DNA of 64,000 nucleotides from Flavobacterium sp. ASW18X (GTDB lineage Bacteria; Bacteroidota; Bacteroidia; Flavobacteriales; Flavobacteriaceae), in contig NZ_SWKK01000022.1 of NCBI RefSeq assembly GCF_005144745.1, positions 1 through 64,000 on the forward strand. The letters run 5' to 3'. The translations under genes and the position numbers were made by a program. Of this stretch, positions 48,119 through 56,586 are shown piece after piece. The notes under the pieces were generated by a model. That model had not been told where the DNA came from. It made no database searches and saw only the letters and a list, made by a program, of their open reading frames with translations. Numbering within the stretch: the stretch's first letter is position 1; each line of letters begins with the position of its first letter.

Positions 48119-48448
48119 ATGGGGCTTACAAAAACAGAAAAATTCACCCAAAATCAGAACAGTATAGCAACTTATGCCAAAGTACTAGGACATCCTGCCC
48201 GGGTTGCGATATTAAATCATCTTTTTAAGATTGATAGTTGTATTTGCGGCGATTTGGTGGAGGAGATTGGTCTAGCGCAAGCGACGATATCTCAACATTT
48301 ACGAGAGTTGAAGCAAATTGGGTTGATTAAAGGTACCATAGAAGGCACCAGTATTTGCTATTGTATAGATACCGATAACTGGAAAAAAATGAAAACCGAA
48401 TTATCCTTATTCTTGAACCAAGATAATACTGCGAACAACTGCTGTTGA
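48119..48448 (+). CDS. arsR: ArsR/SmtB-family metalloregulatory repressor
   Basis: The 109-residue winged-helix protein shows YAKVLGHPARVAILNHL, the recognition helix LAQATISQHLRELKQIGLIKG, and the wing TSICYCIDTDNW. Cysteines in DSCICGDL (in the helix that in ArsR carries the As(III) site) and a CysCys tail could bind arsenite or another soft metal. It precedes the DUF6428 gene (29 bp). The candidate operator in its own promoter suggests autorepression. Confidence 0.9.
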   Translation: MGLTKTEKFTQNQNSIATYAKVLGHPARVAILNHLFKIDSCICGDLVEEIGLAQATISQHLRELKQIGLIKGTIEGTSICYCIDTDNWKKMKTELSLFLNQDNTANNCC

Positions 48449-48477
48449 AGTAGTATTGCATTTTAAAAAATATTTAG

Positions 48478-48945
48478 ATGAAACTATCAGAAATAAAAGA
48501 AATTTTAAAAAAGGAATCTGCCATTGCTTTTGAGTTACCTAATGGCGAATTAGTTCCTAGCCACTTCCACGTTACCGAAGTGGGTAAGGTTAGTAAACAT
48601 TTTATAGACTGCGGAGGAACAGTTAGAAAGGAAGAGAAAATAAACTTTCAGCTTTGGAATGCAGATGATTATGACCATAGATTGCATCCAGAAAAGTTAG
48701 TGCACATTATTGAATTGTCTGAAAAAACATTAGAACTATCCGATTTAGAGATTGAAGTGGAATACCAAGGTAACACCATTGAAACCTATGGTTTGGGTTA
48801 TAATGGCAAGCATTTTACGTTAACTACCACAGAAACCGATTGTTTAGCTAAAGATAAGTGCGGCATCCCAGAAGAAAAACCACGTATAAGATTAAGCACC
48901 TTACAAGCACAAGGCAGCTGCGACCCAAATGGTGGTTGTTGCTAA
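48478..48945 (+). CDS. DUF6428 family protein of arsenic-type operons
   Basis: This 155-residue soluble protein keeps the family features HFHVTEVGKVSKHFIDCGGTV, NFQLWNADDYDHRLHPEKL, LEIEVEYQGNTIETYGL and the Cys-containing TDCLAKDKCGIPEEKPR. It ends in a cysteine-rich tail CDPNGGCC. Its function is not established; it commonly stands after arsR and before arsC/arsenite pump genes in Flavobacteria. Here those partners are missing, and the next gene is convergent. The Cys-rich tail suggests metalloid binding or handing-over (inference). Confidence 0.8.
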   Translation: MKLSEIKEILKKESAIAFELPNGELVPSHFHVTEVGKVSKHFIDCGGTVRKEEKINFQLWNADDYDHRLHPEKLVHIIELSEKTLELSDLEIEVEYQGNTIETYGLGYNGKHFTLTTTETDCLAKDKCGIPEEKPRIRLSTLQAQGSCDPNGGCC

Positions 48946-48950
48946 ATCCA

Positions 48951-50879
48951 TTAAGAGTCAGTCCGGTTATTTTCGGGCTGATTCTTTGCTTTTCTTTTTG
49001 CCACGGCAGAAGCTCTCATTTGGTCCGTATTCCAATGCATATCATAACTTACCAGTCCACGTTTCCAATCTTCTTCTAACAATTTTTCTTGCAATTCTAT
49101 TTCTTTACGTGCCTTGAACACATATTCATTAGCGTCTTTAGGTTCTTGAGCTAACTTGCGTAAACCAATTTCATCATACCGAATAAAATTTTGAGCTTGC
49201 CTATATACCGTGTAATTTCTATGTCCTAGAAAGCTTAGAACATCACTTGCTAATTTTACAGAAGTATCCAAACTTTCTCTGTAAATATCATCTATTCCCA
49301 ATTCCAAAAGTTCATAAGCATCATATCTGTTTTCTGCTCTTGTCATGATTTTTAAGTTTGGGTATTTATGCTTCACCATCTGTACTAACTTATAATTGGT
49401 CTCTGGCAGCCCCGTAGCGCAAATCAATAATTTGGCGTCTGCAATACCCGCAGATTCTAGAAGCTCCATCCGAGTAGCATCGCCATAATACACTTCGAAC
49501 CCCATTTTTCTAAGAAAATCTACCCGATTAGAATCATGGTCTAAAACCGTAGCTTCTACGCCAAAGGAGCGTAGAAAACGGCCCACAGTACTACCGAAAT
49601 GTCCAAAACCAACTAAAATAACTTTATGTGCTTTAGCAATATGGTCCATGGTTCTTTTAGTCTCTTTTTTAGTCCCAACTTTTGGTAACACTAATCGCTC
49701 ATTTAATAAGGAGAGTATAGGGGATAAAGCCATGGATAAAGCCGTAACAACCAACATGGTGTCTAAGGTAAACTGGTCTATTATTTCCAGCTGAAAAGCA
49801 AAGGAGAACAATACAAAAGCAAATTCGCCCACCTGTGCTAAGCCAAGCATCAGCATTAAATTTTGGTCTAGTTTCAGCTTAAATATTCTACCAACCATAA
49901 AAATAACCAACGCTTTTAATGCTATTACTGCCAATACTACGGCAATAATAAAAACAGGATTGTTTGCAATAACCGTAAAGTTGATACTTACCCCAACCGT
50001 AATAAAAAATAAGCCTAATAATAGTCCTTTAAAAGGTTCTAGATTGCTCTCTAACTCGTGCTTAAACTCGCTCGTAGCCAAAACCACACCACCCAAAAAG
50101 GCGCCTAAAGCAGGACTAAGCCCTACAAACTCCATTAAAAAAGAAATACCTAAAACAATAAAAAGTGCGGCAGCAGCAAGTAATTCTTGCGTTCTCGTTT
50201 TTGCTACCACTCTAAGCATAGGTACTATTAAATAACGCCCAGCCACAATTATAGCTATGATAGACCCTAAAATGGCCAAGGTCTGCCAACCTAAAGATAG
50301 CCCATCTAACATGGTCAAGGATTCATTTGTATGCGCATCCTCATTAGCTTTTACAACCTCCACAGAAGATAGTAAAGGCAAAATAGCCAACATAGGAATA
50401 ACGATTATATCCTGAAAAAGCAAAATGGAAAAAGAAGAAGTACCGTAGGTGGTATCCATTAAGTTCTTCTCTTTTAATGTTTGTAGCGTAATGGCGGTAG
50501 AGGAAAGCGCTACGGCCATAGCTATAGTTAGGGCTACCTCTGTAGAAAAGCCGATATAATAAAACAATACAAAAGACGTAGCAAGGGTTACCCCTACTTG
50601 TAATCCGCCCATACCGGTTATGAGCTTCCTCATTTTCCAAAAAGATTTAGGTTCTATCTCTAACCCAATTAAGAAGAGCATCATTACCACGCCAAACTCT
50701 GCAAAATGCAAAATATCTTGTCCTTCTTCACCCACAAAACCGAACAAAAATGGACCTATTACCACCCCAGCGATTAAGTACCCCAGAACAGAGCTTAAAC
50801 CCAGCCTTTTGGCAAGTGGCACAAAAATGATGGCTCCTAGTAGAAAAATTATTGCCTGTAAAAGTATCCCTGCTCCCAT
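48951..50879 (-). CDS. KefB/KefC-type monovalent cation:proton antiporter (CPA2)
   Basis: The 642-residue protein has about 12 membrane helices (1-380) with LGYLIAGVVIGPFLFGFVGEEGQD, EPKSFWKMRK, LSSTAITLQTLKEK and SPALGAFLGGVVLATSEF. A cytoplasmic RCK/TrkA-N domain (about 405-530) has the nucleotide site VILVGFGHFGSTVGRFL and VEATVLDHDSNRVDFLRK. In Proteobacteria, glutathione adducts open such channels to acidify the cytoplasm and protect against electrophiles. The partner flavoprotein gene lies 1 bp upstream. This organism has bshA, so the gating thiol may be bacillithiol (inference). Confidence 0.9.
   Translation of the reverse strand: MGAGILLQAIIFLLGAIIFVPLAKRLGLSSVLGYLIAGVVIGPFLFGFVGEEGQDILHFAEFGVVMMLFLIGLEIEPKSFWKMRKLITGMGGLQVGVTLATSFVLFYYIGFSTEVALTIAMAVALSSTAITLQTLKEKNLMDTTYGTSSFSILLFQDIIVIPMLAILPLLSSVEVVKANEDAHTNESLTMLDGLSLGWQTLAILGSIIAIIVAGRYLIVPMLRVVAKTRTQELLAAAALFIVLGISFLMEFVGLSPALGAFLGGVVLATSEFKHELESNLEPFKGLLLGLFFITVGVSINFTVIANNPVFIIAVVLAVIALKALVIFMVGRIFKLKLDQNLMLMLGLAQVGEFAFVLFSFAFQLEIIDQFTLDTMLVVTALSMALSPILSLLNERLVLPKVGTKKETKRTMDHIAKAHKVILVGFGHFGSTVGRFLRSFGVEATVLDHDSNRVDFLRKMGFEVYYGDATRMELLESAGIADAKLLICATGLPETNYKLVQMVKHKYPNLKIMTRAENRYDAYELLELGIDDIYRESLDTSVKLASDVLSFLGHRNYTVYRQAQNFIRYDEIGLRKLAQEPKDANEYVFKARKEIELQEKLLEEDWKRGLVSYDMHWNTDQMRASAVAKRKAKNQPENNRTDS
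48954..48985 (+). terminator. Terminator of the arsR operon lying inside the kef coding end
   Basis: The 12-nt arms 48954-48965 and 48974-48985 pair fully, with two G-U wobbles, around an 8-nt loop and are followed by a T-rich stretch on the plus strand. The hairpin starts 8 bp after the DUF6428 stop and occupies the last codons of the convergent antiporter gene. Confidence 0.65.
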
Positions 50880-50880
50880 C

Positions 50881-51471
50881 TTATATTACTTTTAGATGTT
50901 CGTTTAAAAAACTACTTTCTGCTAATTCTTCAGATGGTTCTCCGTCCCTGATTAATTGCAGCAACTTTTTGTATTTGATAGCGTAATCTGCATATTCAGA
51001 AGGGTCTAATTGGTGTGTACCCATTAATGCAAATGGCGGCAGATATTCCATGCCACATAAGGTGGCTGTCTGCTCAAACGGTCTCAGAAACTCCCGTATT
51101 GTAAAATGATTATTACCCGTGGCACAATACAATTCTCTAGTACCGCCGGTAGTAATGGTATTAAAACAAATTTTGTTCCACAAGGCTTTACCTTTAGGTC
51201 CGTACGCCCAATTATATTCTAGTACCATATCTATCCATTGTTTTAATAAAGGAGGACAACTGTACCAGTAAAAAGGGTGATGCCAAACTACGACATCATG
51301 CACTGATAGCAGCTCTTTTTCTCGTTCTATATGAATATTAAAATCTGGATATTCCTGATATAAATCGTGTAGGGTTACCCCATCCAAATCCATTACCTCT
51401 TGTACAAGCGTGGTGTTTGCTTTAGATTGTTCTAATTTAGGGTGTGCAAAAAGCACTAATATCTTTCTCAT
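50881..51471 (-). CDS. KefF/KefG-like NAD(P)H-quinone oxidoreductase ancillary protein
   Basis: The 196-residue protein has the flavodoxin-like fold of the NQO2/KefF group: ILVLFAHPKLEQSKAN near the start, LHDLYQEYPDFNI, DVVVWHHPFYWYSCPPLLKQW, and AYGPKGKALWNKICFNTITTGGT with the flavin-binding loop. KefF and KefG dock on the Kef antiporter, are needed for full activity, and reduce quinones. The 1-bp spacing to the antiporter gene supports the same pairing. Read from its own promoter in a 265-bp gap with no other feature I recognise. Confidence 0.9.
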   Translation of the reverse strand: MRKILVLFAHPKLEQSKANTTLVQEVMDLDGVTLHDLYQEYPDFNIHIEREKELLSVHDVVVWHHPFYWYSCPPLLKQWIDMVLEYNWAYGPKGKALWNKICFNTITTGGTRELYCATGNNHFTIREFLRPFEQTATLCGMEYLPPFALMGTHQLDPSEYADYAIKYKKLLQLIRDGEPSEELAESSFLNEHLKVI

Positions 51472-51736
51472 AAGGTAATTTAACCATTTTTACTTTGAGC
51501 AAGTTGTAAAAGTAAATTAGAATTTCCATTGCTGGTTACTTGGAGTGATTTATCGTTTTTATAAGCAAGTCTACTAAAAAGCCATTATACACTTAAAAGA
51601 CAGGTCCCCAATTATTTGCGGAATACTGTTAATATCTAGTTAATCTAAGTTCTATACAGCTGTAACCAGTACTTATCCACTTCATTTTTTGTTAGATTTA
51701 GCTTTTAAGAATTTAACTAACTTAAACCAACTTCAA

Positions 51737-54700
51737 ATGAAAAACGTACAAAGAGTTGTACTCTTGTGGCTCTGTTCCGTCTGTACTTTAGGACATTTAC
51801 AAGCTCAAGAAAAAAACAACAATCCCTTTAATGGTTTGGCTTTTAGAAACATTGGCCCTGCAATGACTTCCGGTAGAATAGCAGATATAGCCATACATCC
51901 AGACAATGAAAATGTGTGGTACGTAGCTGTAGGTTCCGGCGGAGTCTGGAAAACCAGCAATGCGGGCACTACTTGGGACCCAATTTTTGAGAAAGAGTCG
52001 GTCTATTCTATCGGATGCGTAACCATAGACCCAACTAACCCTAGTACTATATGGGTAGGAACAGGTGAAAATGTAGGAGGAAGACATGCTGGTTTTGGTG
52101 ATGGAGTATATGTGAGTCATGATGATGGTAAGTCATGGAAGAATATGGGATTACCTAACTCCGAACACATTTCTAAAATTATTGTACATCCAGAAGACAT
52201 CAATACTATTTGGGTTGCCTCTCAAGGACCACTTTGGAGTAAAGGCGGAGACCGTGGTGTCTACAAAACCACAAATGGCGGCAAAAATTGGGAACGTACT
52301 TTGGGTGATGCGGAATGGGTAGGTGCTACGGATTTAGTAATAAACCCAGAGAACCCTAATATTTTATATGCTGCAACATGGCAGAGACATAGAACCGTTG
52401 CCGGATATTTAGGTGGTGGACCTGGGTCTGGCCTGCACAAAAGTACAGATGGTGGTACCACTTGGACAGCCCTTACCAATGGTATTCCTAAATCTAATCT
52501 AGGTAAAATTGGCTTAGCAATGTCTCCTTTTAATCCTGATACTATTTATGCCGCAATTGAATTAGACCGTACTCAAGGTGGAATCTTCATGACTACTAAT
52601 GGTGGTACCAGCTGGGCTAAGCAATCTAATACGGTATCTGGCGGTACAGGTCCGCACTATTACCAAGAATTGATTGCATCCCCGCACCAAGAAGGTAGAT
52701 TATTTTTAATGAATAATTATGCCTTAGAATCCATGGACCATGGAAAAACTTTTTCTAGAATGAAAAGGTCTAATCAGCATAGTGATAGTCATGCCTTAGT
52801 GTTTAAAAAATCGGACCCAAATTATTTATTGATAGGAACAGATGGTGGATTGTATGAAAGTTTTGATGATACCGGTAGTTGGAAGTACGTACGCAATTTA
52901 CCTATTACCCAATACTTTAAAATAGCGGTAGATGATGCTACTCCGTTTTATAATGTTTATGGTGGTACACAAGATAACGGTTCTCACGGAGGGCCTTCAC
53001 AAACCATTTATTCTGATGGGATTGCGAGTGCCGACTGGTGGAAGACTCTGGGTGCAGATGGTGCACAAACCGCCACAGAGCCCGGTAATCCAGATATTAC
53101 CTATGGTGAATTTCAACAAGGTGCATTATGGCGTATAGATAGTAAAACAAGAGAAACTGTTTTTATACAACCACAAGCTAGGGAGGGTGACCCACATGAA
53201 CGTTTTAATTGGGATGCACCCATTGTTGTGAGTAGTCACAACCCTAAACGCTTATATTTTGCTTCGCAACGTGTTTGGAAATCAGAAAACCGAGGGGATA
53301 GCTGGGAGCCTATTTCTAGCGACTTAACCTTGAATGAAAACCGAATGACGTTTCCTTATTACGGTACTTCTCAAAGTTGGGATAACGCGTGGGATGTCAA
53401 AGCTATGTCTAACTATAATACCATCACTTCTTTAGCTGAATCCCCAAAACAAGACGGACTCATTTACGCGGGTACAGACGATGGTCTTATACAAGTAACC
53501 GAGGACGGTGGCGCTACCTGGCGTAAAACCACATTAAATACCATTAAAGGGTTGCCTTCTACCCCATTTGTAAATGATGTAAGAGCAGATTTATTTGACG
53601 CCAATACGGTTTATGCAGCCTTGGACAATCATAAATATGGTGATTATAAACCCTACATTATAAAAAGTACCGATAAAGGAAAAAGTTGGAAAATCATTAA
53701 TGGTGATTTACCAAATAAATTATTAATCTGGCGATTGGTTCAAGATCAGGTAGAGAAAGATTTGCTTTTTGCGGCTACCGAATTTGGTGTGTATGTTACT
53801 ACTAACGGCGGTGCAAATTGGATTGCATTGAAAGACGGAATGCCCACCATACCCATTAGAGATATTACCATTCAGCGTCGTGAAAACGATTTGGTAGCGG
53901 GCTCTTTTGGTAGAGGAATATTTATATTAGATGATATAACCCCTTTTAGAGATTTTGCTACCCAAACTAAAATAAAGGAAGCGCGTTTGTTCCCTGTTAA
54001 AACAGCGAAATGGTATAGACAGGCTAGCCGTGTGGGTAGCCAAGGAGATGCCGAATGGATTGCTAAAAACCCAGAGTTTGGAGCAAACTTCACCTATTAT
54101 TTGGCAGATAACTACAAGTCAAAAAAAGACCTGAGAAAAAATAGCGAGAAAACCAATAGCAGTAAATTCCCGGGTTGGGAGAATTTAGAGGCAGAAAGCA
54201 GAGAAGACGGACCTGCTATTTTTCTATTAATTAAGGATAGTAACAACAAGTTAATTGCTACCGTTAAGGGTACCAATAAAAAAGGGTTTAACCGTGTAAG
54301 CTGGGACTTAACCTATCCTAGTAAGCGCGGAGAACGTTTAACTACCGACAGTAGTCGGGGTGGCAATTTTAGAGGGAGTGGTATTATGGCAACACCAGGC
54401 ACCTATAGTGTAACCTTGGTAAAAAGACATAATGGTGAACAAATACAGCTCCAGGAACCGGAAAGCTTTAAAGTAGAACCGCTGCTAGAAAGTTCTTTAC
54501 CTAGAAAAAGCTATGACGAAATAAATTCTTTTAGAGAAGATGTTTTTGCTTTTCAGCAAGATTTAATGGCCACCAGTATGGCTTTAGAAAACAGCTTAAA
54601 AACGGTAGCTGCCATGGAGCGTACTATGGATAAATCCAATACTTTTTCACCTACTTTGTATCAACAGCTAAAAACGACCAAGAATCAGCTATTAGATATT

Positions 54701-54976
54701 GACAAAGAATTGAATGGAGATAGCATAAAAGACGAAATAGGAGAACGCTCCGCCCCTACGGCTAGTGATGGCAATAGTCTAGGATGGCGTGCCTTTGGTA
54801 ACACTTATGGTCCAACTGGTGAACATAAAGCGTTGCTAAGTAGAGTGGAGAGTCAGCTAAAAAAGGTAAAGCGCAAATTAACCCCAATAGTGGAGACAAC
54901 GATTCCTACGATAGAAAAGGAATTGAAAGCCGCTGGCGCACCTTGGATAGAAGGGCAAGGCCTTATTAAGAATTAG
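51737..54976 (+). CDS. Secreted sortilin/BNR-type beta-propeller protein
   Basis: Starting at ATG 51737 gives 1079 residues with a signal peptide (about 1-24, LGHLQAQ). An upstream TTG at 51689 would only add a non-signal extension. The body is a repeated BNR/Vps10 propeller. Asp-boxes such as GGVWKTSNAGTTWDP, GVYVSHDDGKSWKN, GVYKTTNGGKNWE and GLIQVTEDGGATWRK recur about every 45-90 residues through residue about 720. An immunoglobulin-like region and a helical C-terminal domain follow. Such proteins are labelled glycosyl hydrolases, but no catalytic site is evident. Role outside the cell is unknown. Confidence 0.87.
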   Translation: MKNVQRVVLLWLCSVCTLGHLQAQEKNNNPFNGLAFRNIGPAMTSGRIADIAIHPDNENVWYVAVGSGGVWKTSNAGTTWDPIFEKESVYSIGCVTIDPTNPSTIWVGTGENVGGRHAGFGDGVYVSHDDGKSWKNMGLPNSEHISKIIVHPEDINTIWVASQGPLWSKGGDRGVYKTTNGGKNWERTLGDAEWVGATDLVINPENPNILYAATWQRHRTVAGYLGGGPGSGLHKSTDGGTTWTALTNGIPKSNLGKIGLAMSPFNPDTIYAAIELDRTQGGIFMTTNGGTSWAKQSNTVSGGTGPHYYQELIASPHQEGRLFLMNNYALESMDHGKTFSRMKRSNQHSDSHALVFKKSDPNYLLIGTDGGLYESFDDTGSWKYVRNLPITQYFKIAVDDATPFYNVYGGTQDNGSHGGPSQTIYSDGIASADWWKTLGADGAQTATEPGNPDITYGEFQQGALWRIDSKTRETVFIQPQAREGDPHERFNWDAPIVVSSHNPKRLYFASQRVWKSENRGDSWEPISSDLTLNENRMTFPYYGTSQSWDNAWDVKAMSNYNTITSLAESPKQDGLIYAGTDDGLIQVTEDGGATWRKTTLNTIKGLPSTPFVNDVRADLFDANTVYAALDNHKYGDYKPYIIKSTDKGKSWKIINGDLPNKLLIWRLVQDQVEKDLLFAATEFGVYVTTNGGANWIALKDGMPTIPIRDITIQRRENDLVAGSFGRGIFILDDITPFRDFATQTKIKEARLFPVKTAKWYRQASRVGSQGDAEWIAKNPEFGANFTYYLADNYKSKKDLRKNSEKTNSSKFPGWENLEAESREDGPAIFLLIKDSNNKLIATVKGTNKKGFNRVSWDLTYPSKRGERLTTDSSRGGNFRGSGIMATPGTYSVTLVKRHNGEQIQLQEPESFKVEPLLESSLPRKSYDEINSFREDVFAFQQDLMATSMALENSLKTVAAMERTMDKSNTFSPTLYQQLKTTKNQLLDIDKELNGDSIKDEIGERSAPTASDGNSLGWRAFGNTYGPTGEHKALLSRVESQLKKVKRKLTPIVETTIPTIEKELKAAGAPWIEGQGLIKN

Positions 54977-55000
54977 TACTTTTTCAACTTAATATAAATA

Positions 55001-55024
55001 AAAGCCCAGTGAATTCTGGGCTTT
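55001..55024 (+). terminator. Terminator of the propeller gene
   Basis: AAAGCCCAG (55001-55009) and CTGGGCTTT (55016-55024) form a perfect 9-bp stem with a 6-nt loop, 25 bp after the stop. The A/T-rich ends make it work in both directions. Confidence 0.75.
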
Positions 55025-55063
55025 ATTAGTTTCTCAAGTTTCAATTGGATAGTATACAAAACA

Positions 55064-55090
55064 AAAAACCACGCTATTTGCGTGGTTTTT
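55064..55090 (-). terminator. Terminator after tRNA-Arg
   Basis: Perfect 11-nt arms (55064-55074 and 55080-55090) with a 5-nt loop end in a six-T run on the minus strand, 6 bp after the tRNA 3' end. Confidence 0.85.
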
Positions 55091-55096
55091 ATTTAG

Positions 55097-55170
55097 TGAT
55101 CGCGGAAGGATTCGAACCTTCGACCGTCTGCTTAGAAGGCAGATGCTCTATCCAGCTGAGCTACGCGACC
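55097..55170 (-). tRNA. tRNA-Arg (anticodon TCT)
   Basis: The minus strand folds as a complete cloverleaf. The 7-bp acceptor stem (GGTCGCG with CGCGATC, one G-U pair) carries a discriminator A. The D arm is AGCTCAGCTGGATAGAGC. The anticodon stem CTGCC/GGCAG-type arm has loop CTTCTAA (anticodon TCT). The T arm holds GGTTCGAATCC. The 3' CCA is not encoded, so it is added after transcription. It reads AGA and AGG codons, which are common in AT-rich Flavobacteria. Confidence 0.97.
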
Positions 55171-55371
55171 TATTTACTCTGTATTAGAGCGGTGCAAATT
55201 TACTATTTATATACATTTTTACAAGAATAATTTACAAAACTATTTTCACCTTTCTTATTATCAATTCATATTCAAGTGCTTATCCTAATAAAAAAAGTAT
55301 AAATCTTAGTTAATTACACCAGTGAATCCTAAGTATCTTCTTGCAATTTTGTAATTTTTAATTAAAAAGCT

Positions 55372-55596
55372 ATGAAAGATAAAAGTATGTCTTGGGTACT
55401 CTTTACTACCCTATTATTGGTAACCTTAACGCTATTAGCCAGTTTTAATGTATCTTTTTCAATTATTTTTTACCTAACTGTTGCTGGGCAAGCCGCTGTA
55501 ATTGCAATGGTTTATAAAGTTTTAACGGATAAACATACTACCACTTATACCTTTAAAGATGGATATGCAGACCAACCCTTAAAAAGTAAACTTTAA
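55372..55596 (+). CDS. Small two-helix membrane protein, function unknown
   Basis: The 74-residue protein has two hydrophobic segments (about 8-26 and 29-50, WVLFTTLLLVTLTLLASF and SIIFYLTVAGQAAVIAMVY) and a short hydrophilic tail with YTFKDGYADQPLKSKL. I do not recognise the family. It resembles cytochrome-oxidase-type or respiratory small subunits only in size and layout. It lies in the respiration block and overlaps the convergent stress-protein gene by 4 bp. Confidence 0.6.
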   Translation: MKDKSMSWVLFTTLLLVTLTLLASFNVSFSIIFYLTVAGQAAVIAMVYKVLTDKHTTTYTFKDGYADQPLKSKL

Positions 55597-56504
55597 GATA
55601 CTTTTATTGTGCCTTCTAGTTCTGACACTTTATTTAAATTACTAGAAGTAGCCAATCCCAATTCTGGAATTACTAATAACGGAACTTGTGCGTGGAACGC
55701 AGTACGTTTAACCACAGGTTCTCTTGTCATTTTTTCCATGTAAGAATGCTGATAATGGAGCATTGCTAAAAGGTGAATTTGCATCTCCTCAGAAAAAACT
55801 TCTAAAGTTTTAGATACCGAATTTAACTCAGATACCGTATGTATATAATGTTCAACATCCCCCATGTATCTTCTAAGCATGATTAAATTAAACTGTTGCA
55901 ATTCCGTTAGGGGTTTTATCTCATATTGAACATGTACAATGCGTATGGTGGCTTTAAAACTCTTCGCCAGCTGTAGTAAAGGCATCAATTCTGAGGCAGC
56001 ATAAAAACGTGTAAAATCTGTAGCAAAAGCAATCTCTTGTGGTCTTACAAACTCAAAGTGTTGTGGAATAACCAATATGGGACATTTTTTGGTATTCTTT
56101 ATAATACGTACTGTATTGCTACCCATAAACACCTCATCTATCCCGGATGCTCCTTTGGTTCCTGTTAAAATCAAATCAATCTTAAAGGTTTCAACAACAT
56201 CCTTAACCTCATCTATCAATAAATTAAAGCTAGAAATGGTTTCAAAATCGTGTAGTGGATTGTCAAAAACAGTTTTAATCTTAGCAACCGTTTTTTGTAA
56301 GCCTTTTTCTGAATAGGCTTTTACCGCATCTTCTACCCTTACACCATCTACCATGGGCGCCATAAACCGACTACTAGTGATAGCTGGGGTGTAGGTATTC
56401 AGCAAATAGAAAGTTACGCGCTCTTTTGCAAATAGTTGCATACCATATGTAATAGCATTCCATGCATTATCCGAAAAATCTGTGGGTATTAAGACACTTT
56501 TCAT
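55593..56504 (-). CDS. Tandem universal stress protein (UspA family)
   Basis: The 303-residue protein has two Usp domains. The first begins SVLIPTDFSDNAWNAITYGMQ and contains LILTGTKGASGIDEVFMGSNTVRII, an ATP-binding G-2x-G-9x-G(S/N)-like run ending in CPILVIPQ. The second begins EIAFATDFTRF and is less conserved in the nucleotide loop, ending VPLLVIPELGL. Such proteins help survival under energy or oxygen limitation. Its promoter carries the best copy of the Fnr-type palindrome, so it is probably induced with the cbb3 oxidase genes. Confidence 0.9.
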   Translation of the reverse strand: MKSVLIPTDFSDNAWNAITYGMQLFAKERVTFYLLNTYTPAITSSRFMAPMVDGVRVEDAVKAYSEKGLQKTVAKIKTVFDNPLHDFETISSFNLLIDEVKDVVETFKIDLILTGTKGASGIDEVFMGSNTVRIIKNTKKCPILVIPQHFEFVRPQEIAFATDFTRFYAASELMPLLQLAKSFKATIRIVHVQYEIKPLTELQQFNLIMLRRYMGDVEHYIHTVSELNSVSKTLEVFSEEMQIHLLAMLHYQHSYMEKMTREPVVKRTAFHAQVPLLVIPELGLATSSNLNKVSELEGTIKVS

Positions 56505-56526
56505 TCCAACTTCATTTTAGTTGGTA

Positions 56527-56569
56527 TAAAATTAAAGTCTAATGGAAGCCTATTCTATGACAATTGTCA
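56527..56569 (-). promoter_or_regulatory. Fnr-type box and -7 element of the stress-protein gene
   Basis: The box is the perfect palindrome TGACAATTGTCA (56558-56569). The -7 element on the minus strand reads TAATTTTA (56527-56534; 5 of 6 fixed bases of TAnnTTTG). Centre-to-centre distance is 33 bp, a class II activator position near -40. Confidence 0.7.
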
Positions 56570-56586
56570 GGTTTGGTAATCTAAAT

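Noticed and set aside
55045-55230. 61-codon open frame on the plus strand
   Set aside because: It runs through the tRNA-Arg gene and its terminator, so it is not a protein gene.
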